Shown here piece after piece: positions 1 to 5,400 of a stretch of DNA of 6,376 nt (the stretch's first letter is position 1; each line of letters begins with the position of its first letter). This DNA comes from Desulfuromonadaceae bacterium (GTDB lineage Bacteria > Desulfobacterota > Desulfuromonadia > Desulfuromonadales > Syntrophotaleaceae). The DNA is taken from assembly GCA_021107335.1 (NCBI GenBank), contig JAIOSZ010000101.1, positions 1 through 6,376 of the forward strand, read 5' to 3'. A program made the position numbers and the translations under genes. The notes under the pieces were generated by a model. The model searched no databases, was not told the origin of the DNA, and worked only from the letters and a program-made list of their open reading frames with translations.

Positions 1-327
1 ATGATCGGGGTGCCACCGACCTGTGGTTTCTTTAGCAAATGGTATCTGATCCTCGGTGCGGTAGAGGCGGGGCACTGGGAGTTTGTGGTGGCTCTGCTGC
101 TCAGCAGCCTGGTCAATGCGGTACTGTTTTTCCGTATCATCGAGATTGCCTATTTCAAGGTCGGTCCTCAACCCTCTGGCGATGGGCTGCTGGCCGGCGA
201 GGCACCGTTGTTGCTACTCGCTCCGCTGCTGACGGCGGCGATCGCGTTGCTGGCGGTCGGCATCGGCTCCGGACCTCTGGTCAACCAGGTTATCCGCTTG
301 GCCTTGCCTCCGGGTTTGGCCCCTTAA
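1..327 (+). CDS. Mrp/Mnh-type cation:proton antiporter subunit D-like protein, C-terminal part (5' end outside window)
   Basis: The visible 108 residues are the C-terminal end of a proton-translocating subunit of the MrpD/NuoM/NuoN superfamily, an inner-membrane antiporter subunit. The frame is open from the first base. The ATG at position 1 is almost certainly an internal Met, because the motif it opens (IGVPPTCGFFSKW) normally lies in a late transmembrane helix about 100 residues from the C-terminus. The piece aligns closely with residues 389-489 of the next gene (IGMPPLGGFISKW, then LLGSSLLNAAYFF against LLSSLVNAVLFF here), so the two are tandem paralogues. Three hydrophobic segments are visible, near residues 1-22, 28-50 and 68-95, with a short polar loop around 53-66. 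The stop is TAA. The catalytic Glu and Lys helices lie outside the window, so the ion specificity cannot be judged. Confidence 0.88.
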   Translation: MIGVPPTCGFFSKWYLILGAVEAGHWEFVVALLLSSLVNAVLFFRIIEIAYFKVGPQPSGDGLLAGEAPLLLLAPLLTAAIALLAVGIGSGPLVNQVIRLALPPGLAP

Positions 328-329
328 CC

Positions 330-375
330 ACGCCTTGGCCCATGGCTCGTTCCGTTGCGACGGAAGGGGCGGCGT
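330..375 (+). other. Extended stem-loop directly after the first antiporter gene
   Basis: An imperfect hairpin begins three bases after the TAA stop. ACGCC (330-334) pairs with GGCGT (371-375), GCCC (338-341) with GGGC (367-370), and TTCCGT (350-355) with ACGGAA (360-365), closed by a TGCG loop. The left arm has a three-base bulge at 335-337, and there is an asymmetric internal loop at 342-349. No T-tract follows, so it is not a standard intrinsic terminator. It could protect the 3' end of the upstream message or set different expression of the two paralogues. The pairing was read by eye and the function is inferred. Confidence 0.4.
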
Positions 376-403
376 CAATCGTTAGCCTTATTTGACCGAG
401 AGT

Positions 404-469
404 CGAGCAGCTTCGGCTGGTGTCGTACGCCCGTTTACGGGCTTTATGGGTGGAGAGTAACTGCCCACC
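404..469 (+). other. Cluster of small hairpins in the 174-bp intergenic gap
   Basis: Three further short inverted repeats follow the first stem-loop. CAGC(TTCG)GCTG at 408-419 has a UUCG tetraloop and may be extended by CGA/TCG at 404-406 and 423-425. GCCCG(TTTA)CGGGC lies at 429-442. GGTGG (449-453) pairs with CCACC (465-469), immediately before the AAGGAG at 470-475, so it could affect access to that ribosome-binding sequence. I recognise no riboswitch class here. No confident promoter was found in 328-501. Short stems arise by chance in GC-rich DNA, so only the clustering is notable. Confidence 0.3.
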
Positions 470-487
470 AAGGAGAAGGCATCTCGC

Positions 488-505
488 GTGCCGAATCAAT
501 CATGA
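488..505 (+). other. Possible five-codon leader ORF coupled to the downstream antiporter gene
   Basis: GTG CCG AAT CAA TCA TGA follows a purine-rich AAGGAGAAGG (470-479), with eight bases between GAAGG and the GTG. Its stop overlaps the ATG of the next gene as ATGA (502-505), the classic geometry of translational coupling. The ATG at 502 has no good Shine-Dalgarno of its own at normal spacing, which makes coupling attractive. The ORF is far too short to judge by coding statistics and may be chance. Confidence 0.25.
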
Positions 506-1971
506 ACTATCACTCCTCCCTCTTGCCGCTGGCGGCGATCTGTATCTCGCTGCTGGTCACCGTGCCGATCTTGCTGTCGGATCGCAAGCCAAACCTGAGA
601 GAATCCTGGACGCTGCTGGCCGCCATTGGCAAGTTCTGCTTGGTGGCCGTCATGCTGCCGAGTGTGCTGGCTGGCGAGGGCTTTGTACTGACCCTAGCAG
701 AGGTGATTCCCGGGGTGCCGATTCAGTTACGGGTTGATGCTATGGGCATGTTCTTCGCCCTGGTGGCTTCTTTTCTGTGGATCTGTACCTCCATCTATTC
801 CATCGGCTATATGCGCTCCATGCAGGAGCAGTCTCAGACCCGTTATTATGCTTCCTTTGCGGTGGCCATCAGCGCCACCATCGGCGTGGCTTTTTCTGCC
901 AACTTGCTGACCCTTTATCTCTTTTACGAGATGCTGTCCCTGTCTACTTACCCGCTGGTAACTCATAAGCAAAACGGCGAAGCGCGGGCCTCGGGGCGAA
1001 AGTACCTGAGCTATATCCTCGGCACATCCATCGGCCTGATATTACCGGCCATGCTGATTACGTATTCCATTGCTGGAACTCTTGATTTCACTTCCGGTGG
1101 AATCCTGGCCGGCCATGCCTCAAAGGCTACCCTGGCCTTGTTGCTGGTGCTGTTCCTATTCGGATTCGCCAAGGCCGCCTTGATGCCCATGCACGGTTGG
1201 CTGCCGGCGGCCATGGTGGCGCCGACTCCAGTCAGTTCATTTTTGCATGGTGTGGCGGTGGTCAAGGTCGGAGTCTTTTCCATTCTGCGGGTGATTTTCG
1301 GTATTTTCGGTCCGGACCTGTTGCGCAGTGTAGATCTGGGGATGGTTATTACCACCGTGGCCTCGATTACCATTTTGGTGGCGTCGTTGATTGCTCTTAC
1401 TCAGGATAATCTTAAACGGCGATTGGCTTATTCGACTATCGGCCAGCTGTCTTACATGATTCTTGGTGCCGGTATGCTGTCAGCGGCCGGGATGACCGGC
1501 GGTCTGCTGCATATCGCTATGCACGCTTTTGGTAAAATCACCTTGTTTTTCTGCGCCGGCGCCATCTATGTCGCCAGCCATAAGAAATATATCAGTGAAA
1601 TGGACGGCCTCGGCCGGCGCATGCCCCTGACCTACGGAGCCTTTCTGCTCGGCTCCTTGTCGATTATCGGCATGCCGCCACTGGGTGGCTTTATCAGCAA
1701 ATGGCATCTGCTTCTTGGTGCCATTGAATCCCAACAACTGGTGTTGCTGGTGGTGTTGCTGGGCAGTTCGTTGCTTAATGCCGCTTATTTCTTCCCCATC
1801 ATTTATCGCGGATTCTTTGTGAGTCCCGCCGAGGGTCAGGATCTCACGGGTATTCAAGAGGCACCGTTGTGTTGCCTGATTCCGTTACTGACCACCGCGA
1901 CGTTGTCGTTGGTGTTGTTTTTCTTTCCTGGCGTTTTGCTGCAGTTGGTACGGCAGGCCCTGGCTCTCTAG
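502..1971 (+). CDS. Mrp/Mnh-type cation:proton antiporter subunit D-like protein (489 aa)
   Basis: This is a complete proton-pumping-type subunit of the MrpD/NuoM/NuoN superfamily, acting in the inner membrane as part of a multisubunit Na+(K+)/H+ antiporter. Its length of 489 aa is typical of MrpD. The charged residues of the antiporter core are present: Glu143 in LFYEMLSLSTYPLV (TM5), Lys224 in GFAKAALMPMHGWLP (TM7), Lys255 in HGVAVVKVG (TM8) and Lys345 in HIAMHAFGK (TM12). The DNLKRRLAYSTIGQLSY stretch (302-318) is the usual loop and helix after TM9-10. The frame is open upstream to 355, but ATG 502 is preferred because the protein then begins with a normal hydrophobic first helix; the 49 upstream residues (355-501) are polar and unlike the family. 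No strong Shine-Dalgarno precedes 502 at normal spacing. The stop is TAG, 18 bp before the next gene. MrpD is the nearest named subunit, but the presence of several D paralogues makes a letter assignment unsafe. Confidence 0.93.
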   Translation: MNYHSSLLPLAAICISLLVTVPILLSDRKPNLRESWTLLAAIGKFCLVAVMLPSVLAGEGFVLTLAEVIPGVPIQLRVDAMGMFFALVASFLWICTSIYSIGYMRSMQEQSQTRYYASFAVAISATIGVAFSANLLTLYLFYEMLSLSTYPLVTHKQNGEARASGRKYLSYILGTSIGLILPAMLITYSIAGTLDFTSGGILAGHASKATLALLLVLFLFGFAKAALMPMHGWLPAAMVAPTPVSSFLHGVAVVKVGVFSILRVIFGIFGPDLLRSVDLGMVITTVASITILVASLIALTQDNLKRRLAYSTIGQLSYMILGAGMLSAAGMTGGLLHIAMHAFGKITLFFCAGAIYVASHKKYISEMDGLGRRMPLTYGAFLLGSLSIIGMPPLGGFISKWHLLLGAIESQQLVLLVVLLGSSLLNAAYFFPIIYRGFFVSPAEGQDLTGIQEAPLCCLIPLLTTATLSLVLFFFPGVLLQLVRQALAL

Positions 1972-1977
1972 CTTGAT

Positions 1978-1984
1978 AAAGGAA
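1978..1984 (+). promoter_or_regulatory. Ribosome binding site of the 81-aa membrane protein
   Basis: AAAGGAA lies five bases before ATG 1990. It supports that start, and it supports the TAG at 1969-1971 being an ordinary stop even though the downstream gene happens to be in the same frame. Confidence 0.6.
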
Positions 1985-1989
1985 CGGCC

Positions 1990-2235
1990 ATGTCTCAATC
2001 TCTGAAAAGTTCGCCATCCCTGCTGGGCAAGATCCTAGGGGGAGGATTTGCACTGTTGCTGCTGGCGCTACTGGGTCTGGAGTTACTGGTTCATAAGCAC
2101 GTGACCTTTTCGATGGAAGGATGGTTCGGCTTTTATCCGGCCTGTGGTCTACTGGCAGCGCTGCTGCTGGTTTTGGTCGCCAATTACCTGCTGCGACCGC
2201 TGGTAAAGCGGGACGAGGATTATTATGATCGCTAG
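1990..2235 (+). CDS. Small two-helix membrane protein of the antiporter operon (81 aa)
   Basis: This short protein has two clear hydrophobic segments, about residues 12-34 (LGKILGGGFALLLLALLGLELLV) and 47-68, joined by a loop containing HKHVTFSMEGWFGFYP. A charged tail, RPLVKRDEDYYDR, follows. I know similar small proteins (a His-rich first loop, a GFY turn and an acidic-Tyr C-terminus) only as uncharacterised ORFs beside D-type antiporter subunits in proteobacteria. It is too short for, and lacks the three-helix pattern of, MrpC/NuoK, and it does not look like MrpF or MrpG. The last 11 bases overlap the start of the next gene, which suggests translational coupling and matched amounts of the two proteins. 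Its role as an accessory or assembly subunit is inferred from position only. Confidence 0.85.
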   Translation: MSQSLKSSPSLLGKILGGGFALLLLALLGLELLVHKHVTFSMEGWFGFYPACGLLAALLLVLVANYLLRPLVKRDEDYYDR

Positions 2236-4006
2236 TGTTGTGTTCCCGCCAGCATTGATCTTTGTGTTAGGTGCTCTGTTGACAGTTCTTTTGCGGGGCC
2301 GGGCAATGAAAACGGTTGCTCTGCTGGTGCCGGTGGTGGGTTTTGCCTTGCTCTGGTCCACGGCCGACGGTAGTTATGGCCATATCCCCTTCATGGGGCT
2401 CGATCTGGTGCTGACCCGTATCGATCCGCTGGCGCGAATTTTTGGTTATATTTTTCAACTCATCACCCTGCTCGGTCTAGTTTTCTCCCTGCATCACAAC
2501 CAACGCAGTCATTACGGGGTGGCGCTGCTCTATGCCGCTGCCGCGCAGGGGGTGACCTTTGCCGGCGATCTGTTCAGCCTGTTTCTGTTTTGGGAGGTGC
2601 TGACGGTTGCCGCTACCTTCTTGATTGCTGCTGCCGCAACTGAACGGGCGCGGGGAGCAGCGCTACGCTATTTGCTGGTACATATTGCTGGCGGTCTTTG
2701 TTTGCTGACCGGCATTTTGCTTCACTATGCCGCTAGCGGCAGCATCGCCTTTAATGCCATCGATTGGGCTACGCCGGGTACGATCTTTATTTTTCTAGGG
2801 TTCGGGCTCAATTGCGCCTGGCCCCTGCTGCATACCTGGCTGGTCGATGCGTACCCCGAGGCGCCTATTGCCGGTACGGTTTTTCTCAGCGCATTTACCA
2901 CCAAGAGCGCCGTTTATGTATTGGCCCGCGGGTTTGCCGGTACCGAAGCGCTGATCTGGGTTGGTGTCGCCATGGCGACCTTTCCGATATTTTATGCTCT
3001 GCTCGAAGACAATCTGCGGCGTGTGTTGTCTTACAGTCTAATCAGTCAGGTGGGTTACATGGTGGTCGGTATCGGCATCGGCACCCAGATGGCCATCAAC
3101 GGCGCCGTTTGTCACGCCTATGCCCATATTCTTTACAAAAGCCTGCTGTTCATGACCATAGGTGCGGTCATGTATCGTACCGGTAGCTGTAAGGCCAGTG
3201 AGCTGGGGGGATTGCGTCGGAGCATGCCCCTGACCGCCTGCTTCTGTCTTGTCGGCTCGGCAGCTATTTCTGCAGTGCCTCTGTTTAGCGGTTTCGTCAC
3301 CAAATCGATGATTATGGATGCGGTGGCCCACGAGCATCTGCAGCTCGTCTGGTTGGTGTTGCTGGCCGCTTCGGCGGGCACCTTTCTTTACGCTGGCATT
3401 AAGATTCCATATTTTGCCTTTTTTGGTCGTGATAGCGGTCTGCGGCCTGCAGAAGCACCGCCCCATATGCTGTTAGCTATGGCCGGAGCCGCGTTCATGT
3501 GCGTGCTGCTCGGCGTCTATCCCGATTTTCTGGCCGGCCTCATGCCCTATTCGCTGCCCCTGCATCCCTACACCGCCGCCCATGTGCTGACTAAAAGCCA
3601 GCTGCTCTGCTTCGCCGGCCTCGCTTTTGTGCTGCTACGCTGGTTACGGCTGTGGCCCGCTGTCGGCGCCGCCGTGTATCTCGATGTCGATTGGTTCTAT
3701 CGCCGTGTTGCCCGGCTTTTCTACGGACTGGCCGATCGGTTGCTGAATGGCATCAATGCCGGAGCTGAAGAGTTGTTGTTACACCGTGCTCTGCCATGTT
3801 TGGTGCGCTTTTTCGAAGCACCGGGGGGCTATCTACAGATTGCCGGTCTCAGACTGTTGGCTCGTTTCGGCTTGATCGGCAGAGAGTTGCCAGACACAGA
3901 AGGAATGGTCGAGTGTCGTAGTCGTTCTGGTACATACCCGGTGGGCATCGGAGTGCTGCTGGCGGTGCTTTACCTGGCTGTCATGTCGCTACTGTTCTTT
4001 ACCTGA
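2225..4006 (+). CDS. Na+/H+ antiporter subunit D-like protein, long form with C-terminal extension (593 aa)
   Basis: This is a third antiporter-type membrane subunit, about 100 residues longer than the 489-aa paralogue. Core residues seen are Glu124 in LFLFWEVLTVAATFLI (TM5), Lys227 in FLSAFTTKSAVYVLAR (TM8) and Lys305 in HAYAHILYKSLLF (TM12). Anchoring on HxWL (His203 here, His231 in the paralogue), the position of the TM7 lysine is Asn196 in GFGLNCAWPLLHTWL. From memory this Asn is usual in this long-form class, so it is a subclass trait and no sign of decay. EDNLRRVLSYSLISQVGYM (261-279) is the conserved post-TM9 segment. The C-terminal 150-190 residues carry extra hydrophobic segments and an amphipathic stretch around LDVDWFYRRVARLFYGLADRL (486-506), then a final helix at 572-592. 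ATG 2225 overlaps the previous gene by 11 bp and has GAGGA (2215-2219) five bases upstream. It probably joins the other D-like subunits in one complex. Confidence 0.93.
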   Translation: MIASVVFPPALIFVLGALLTVLLRGRAMKTVALLVPVVGFALLWSTADGSYGHIPFMGLDLVLTRIDPLARIFGYIFQLITLLGLVFSLHHNQRSHYGVALLYAAAAQGVTFAGDLFSLFLFWEVLTVAATFLIAAAATERARGAALRYLLVHIAGGLCLLTGILLHYAASGSIAFNAIDWATPGTIFIFLGFGLNCAWPLLHTWLVDAYPEAPIAGTVFLSAFTTKSAVYVLARGFAGTEALIWVGVAMATFPIFYALLEDNLRRVLSYSLISQVGYMVVGIGIGTQMAINGAVCHAYAHILYKSLLFMTIGAVMYRTGSCKASELGGLRRSMPLTACFCLVGSAAISAVPLFSGFVTKSMIMDAVAHEHLQLVWLVLLAASAGTFLYAGIKIPYFAFFGRDSGLRPAEAPPHMLLAMAGAAFMCVLLGVYPDFLAGLMPYSLPLHPYTAAHVLTKSQLLCFAGLAFVLLRWLRLWPAVGAAVYLDVDWFYRRVARLFYGLADRLLNGINAGAEELLLHRALPCLVRFFEAPGGYLQIAGLRLLARFGLIGRELPDTEGMVECRSRSGTYPVGIGVLLAVLYLAVMSLLFFT

Positions 4007-4027
4007 GGCCATTAGAGTCAATACCCC

Positions 4028-5194
4028 GTGTCAACCTATACGCTTCATAAATACGACAGCAGTCCCTCTCTCTATCTGCATATTCCTTTCTGTCGTAGCA
4101 AATGTCCCTATTGCGACTTTTATTCGCAGGTAGCGGATCAGGCTCAGCTTGACGACTATGTCGATCTGTTGCTACGGCATCTAACATGGTTGAGCGATAA
4201 CCAGGTCTTTAGCGCTCCGTTAGGCACCGTCTTTTTCGGTGGCGGTACCCCATCCTTGCTGGCTCCCGACCAGGTAGCCTCCATCCTTCAGCAGCTTCAG
4301 CGTAGCGTAGGGCTAACTGGCGCAGTCGAGATCTCTCTTGAAACGAACCCGGGCACTATCGGTCTGGCTTGTTTGCAGGGCTTCCGGCAGGCCGGAGTTA
4401 ACCGACTGTCCTTTGGCGTGCAGTCTTTGCACGATGACGCCTTGCAGCTTTTGGGACGAGGTCATTCGGCCAAGGAAGCCGTGCAAGCCGTAAGCTGGGC
4501 TCGGCAGGCCGGATTTGAGAATGTCGGATGCGATCTGATGTTCGGTTTGCCCGGTCAGAGCCGGGAGGACCTGCTACAGGATCTTAGCGCTCTATTACAA
4601 TTACAGCCGGATCACCTGTCTTGTTACGGTTTGACGGTTGAAGCGGGCACCCCCTTTGAACAACTGGCGCTCCGCGGCGCTATGGAGCTGCCCGATGAGG
4701 ATGAGTTTCCCGAGCTCTACCTCACCGTTCATGAGCAACTCAGCGCGGCTGGTTTTGAGCATTACGAAATCTCCAACTATGCCCGTCCGGGCCATCACTG
4801 TCGCCACAATCTCGCTTACTGGCGCCGTCAGACCTGTTTTGCCGTTGGCGCTGGGGCTCACTCCTTTATAGCCTCCGATTATGGCACTAGGCGAGCGGTG
4901 CCCGCTGATTTGGAGCGGTACCGGCGCTCTCTAGAGCTGGGCCGTGACCCGGCGGAAATATTAGAAACCTTCGATCGCCAGGGAGCCATGGCCGAGACCC
5001 TCTATCTTGGGCTGCGCTGCAGCGAAGGGGTGTCCGATGCCGATTTCCGTCGCTGGTTCGGTTCGGGTGTCGCCGAAGCTTTTCCTGATGCAGTGCGGCG
5101 CTGTGGCAAGCGCCTTGTCCTTGCACGGGGGCGTTGGCGATTTGACCAGCAGGGCTGGTTGTTATTCGATCATTTCATCTCTTTTTTTCTGTAA
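4028..5194 (+). CDS. hemW: HemW, radical SAM haem chaperone (HemN-like)
   Basis: HemW binds a [4Fe-4S] cluster, S-adenosylmethionine and haem, and is thought to deliver haem to respiratory proteins; it is often misannotated as oxygen-independent coproporphyrinogen III oxidase. Cluster ligands Cys22, Cys26 and Cys29 form CX3CX2C in HIPFCRSKCPYCDFYS. The next position of interest is Phe31 where true HemN has a fourth Cys, which favours HemW. GGGTPSLL (71-78) is the SAM-binding glycine motif, ETNPGT lies at 105-110, and HNLAYW (260-265) is the HemW-type HNxxYW motif. The length of 388 aa is normal. The start is GTG 4028, 15 residues before the LYLHIPFC block, with no better in-frame ATG; its Shine-Dalgarno is weak (GAGG at 4005-4008 is about 20 bases away). 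The gene begins 21 bp after the antiporter genes, so co-transcription is likely. hemW next to hrcA is a familiar bacterial order. Confidence 0.95.
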   Translation: MSTYTLHKYDSSPSLYLHIPFCRSKCPYCDFYSQVADQAQLDDYVDLLLRHLTWLSDNQVFSAPLGTVFFGGGTPSLLAPDQVASILQQLQRSVGLTGAVEISLETNPGTIGLACLQGFRQAGVNRLSFGVQSLHDDALQLLGRGHSAKEAVQAVSWARQAGFENVGCDLMFGLPGQSREDLLQDLSALLQLQPDHLSCYGLTVEAGTPFEQLALRGAMELPDEDEFPELYLTVHEQLSAAGFEHYEISNYARPGHHCRHNLAYWRRQTCFAVGAGAHSFIASDYGTRRAVPADLERYRRSLELGRDPAEILETFDRQGAMAETLYLGLRCSEGVSDADFRRWFGSGVAEAFPDAVRRCGKRLVLARGRWRFDQQGWLLFDHFISFFL

Positions 5195-5224
5195 AAAAGC
5201 AGCTATTTTCCGCCGCCCTTTCCC

Positions 5225-5253
5225 TTGACAAAGCCCAGGGCCGTTGTTATGTT
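5225..5253 (+). promoter_or_regulatory. Sigma70-type promoter of hrcA heat-shock operon
   Basis: TTGACA (5225-5230) is separated by 17 bp from TATGTT (5248-5253): a perfect -35, a four-of-six -10 and optimal spacing. It lies 31 bp after the hemW stop, and transcription would start near 5260, at the edge of the CIRCE operator. This fits the known HrcA mechanism, in which a housekeeping-sigma promoter is held down by repressor and released on heat shock when GroEL is titrated. Confidence 0.85.
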
Positions 5254-5261
5254 GTGCTCCG

Positions 5262-5288
5262 TTGGCACTCTTCTTGGATGAGTGCTAA
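5262..5288 (+). promoter_or_regulatory. CIRCE operator (HrcA binding site)
   Basis: TTGGCACTC-N9-GAGTGCTAA matches the CIRCE consensus TTAGCACTC-N9-GAGTGCTAA at 17 of 18 arm positions with exact 9-9-9 geometry. The one change (A to G at 5264) keeps a G-U pair if transcribed. It spans the first transcribed bases after the TTGACA/TATGTT promoter, so bound HrcA should block initiation of its own operon (usually hrcA-grpE-dnaK-dnaJ, mostly beyond the window). Confidence 0.97.
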
Positions 5289-5299
5289 TGAGTAGGGTC

Positions 5300-5366
5300 A
5301 GCCGGACTTTCCGGCTTGAACTTTTTTCAGCCGGGTTCCTTAAGGGAAGCCGGCGGTTGCTTTTTT
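5300..5366 (+). promoter_or_regulatory. GC-rich hrcA leader with alternative hairpins, possible attenuator
   Basis: Four complementary segments are visible. AGCCGGA (5300-5306) pairs with TCCGGCT (5310-5316) over a three-base loop. GCCGG (5330-5334) pairs with CCGGC (5350-5354), with an inner TTCC/GGAA stem (5336-5339 with 5345-5348) and a G-G mismatch. The middle segments can instead pair with each other: CCGGC (5311-5315) with GCCGG (5330-5334), plus TGAA (5317-5320) with TTCA (5326-5329). T6 runs follow each outer hairpin (5322-5327 and 5361-5366), but five or six bases separate stem from T-run, which weakens a simple terminator reading. The layout resembles a 1:2/2:3/3:4 attenuator; the function is inferred. 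Confidence 0.35.
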
Positions 5367-5385
5367 CCTCATGGCGAAAAGTATC

Positions 5386-5392
5386 AGGTAGG
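5386..5392 (+). promoter_or_regulatory. Ribosome binding site of hrcA
   Basis: AGGTAGG lies eight bases before ATG 5401. An in-frame ATG at 5371 is excluded by a TAG at 5389-5391, so 5401 is the only sensible ATG for hrcA. Confidence 0.55.
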
Positions 5393-5400
5393 TAAATGCG

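Noticed and set aside
445..480. GGAGAGTA as part of a folate-type riboswitch
   Set aside because: Only this short string matches; the remaining conserved blocks and junction are missing and the gene context does not fit.
355..501. 49-residue N-terminal extension of the 489-aa antiporter subunit
   Set aside because: The added residues are polar and Arg-rich, unlike the hydrophobic N-terminus of the family, and overlap the stem-loop region; ATG 502 gives a normal length.
1011..1373. Reverse-strand open frames across the coding genes (for example 1011-1373, 3038-3466, 5644-6189)
   Set aside because: They lie opposite strongly conserved genes, have low-complexity or atypical composition, and show no family motif.
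1969..1992. Readthrough of the TAG at 1969 into the 81-aa gene, which is in the same frame
   Set aside because: The downstream gene has its own AAAGGAA and ATG at good spacing; sharing a frame has a one-in-three chance.
5181..5199. CTTTTTT/AAAAAAG inverted repeat over the hemW stop as a terminator
   Set aside because: The stem is almost all A-T and no T-run follows it; HemW also has a normal C-terminal end here, so no slippage needs to be invoked.
5371..5391. Upstream ATG in frame with hrcA (MAKSIR, then TAG)
   Set aside because: It has no Shine-Dalgarno, stops after six codons, and HrcA proteins normally start close to the residue encoded at 5401.
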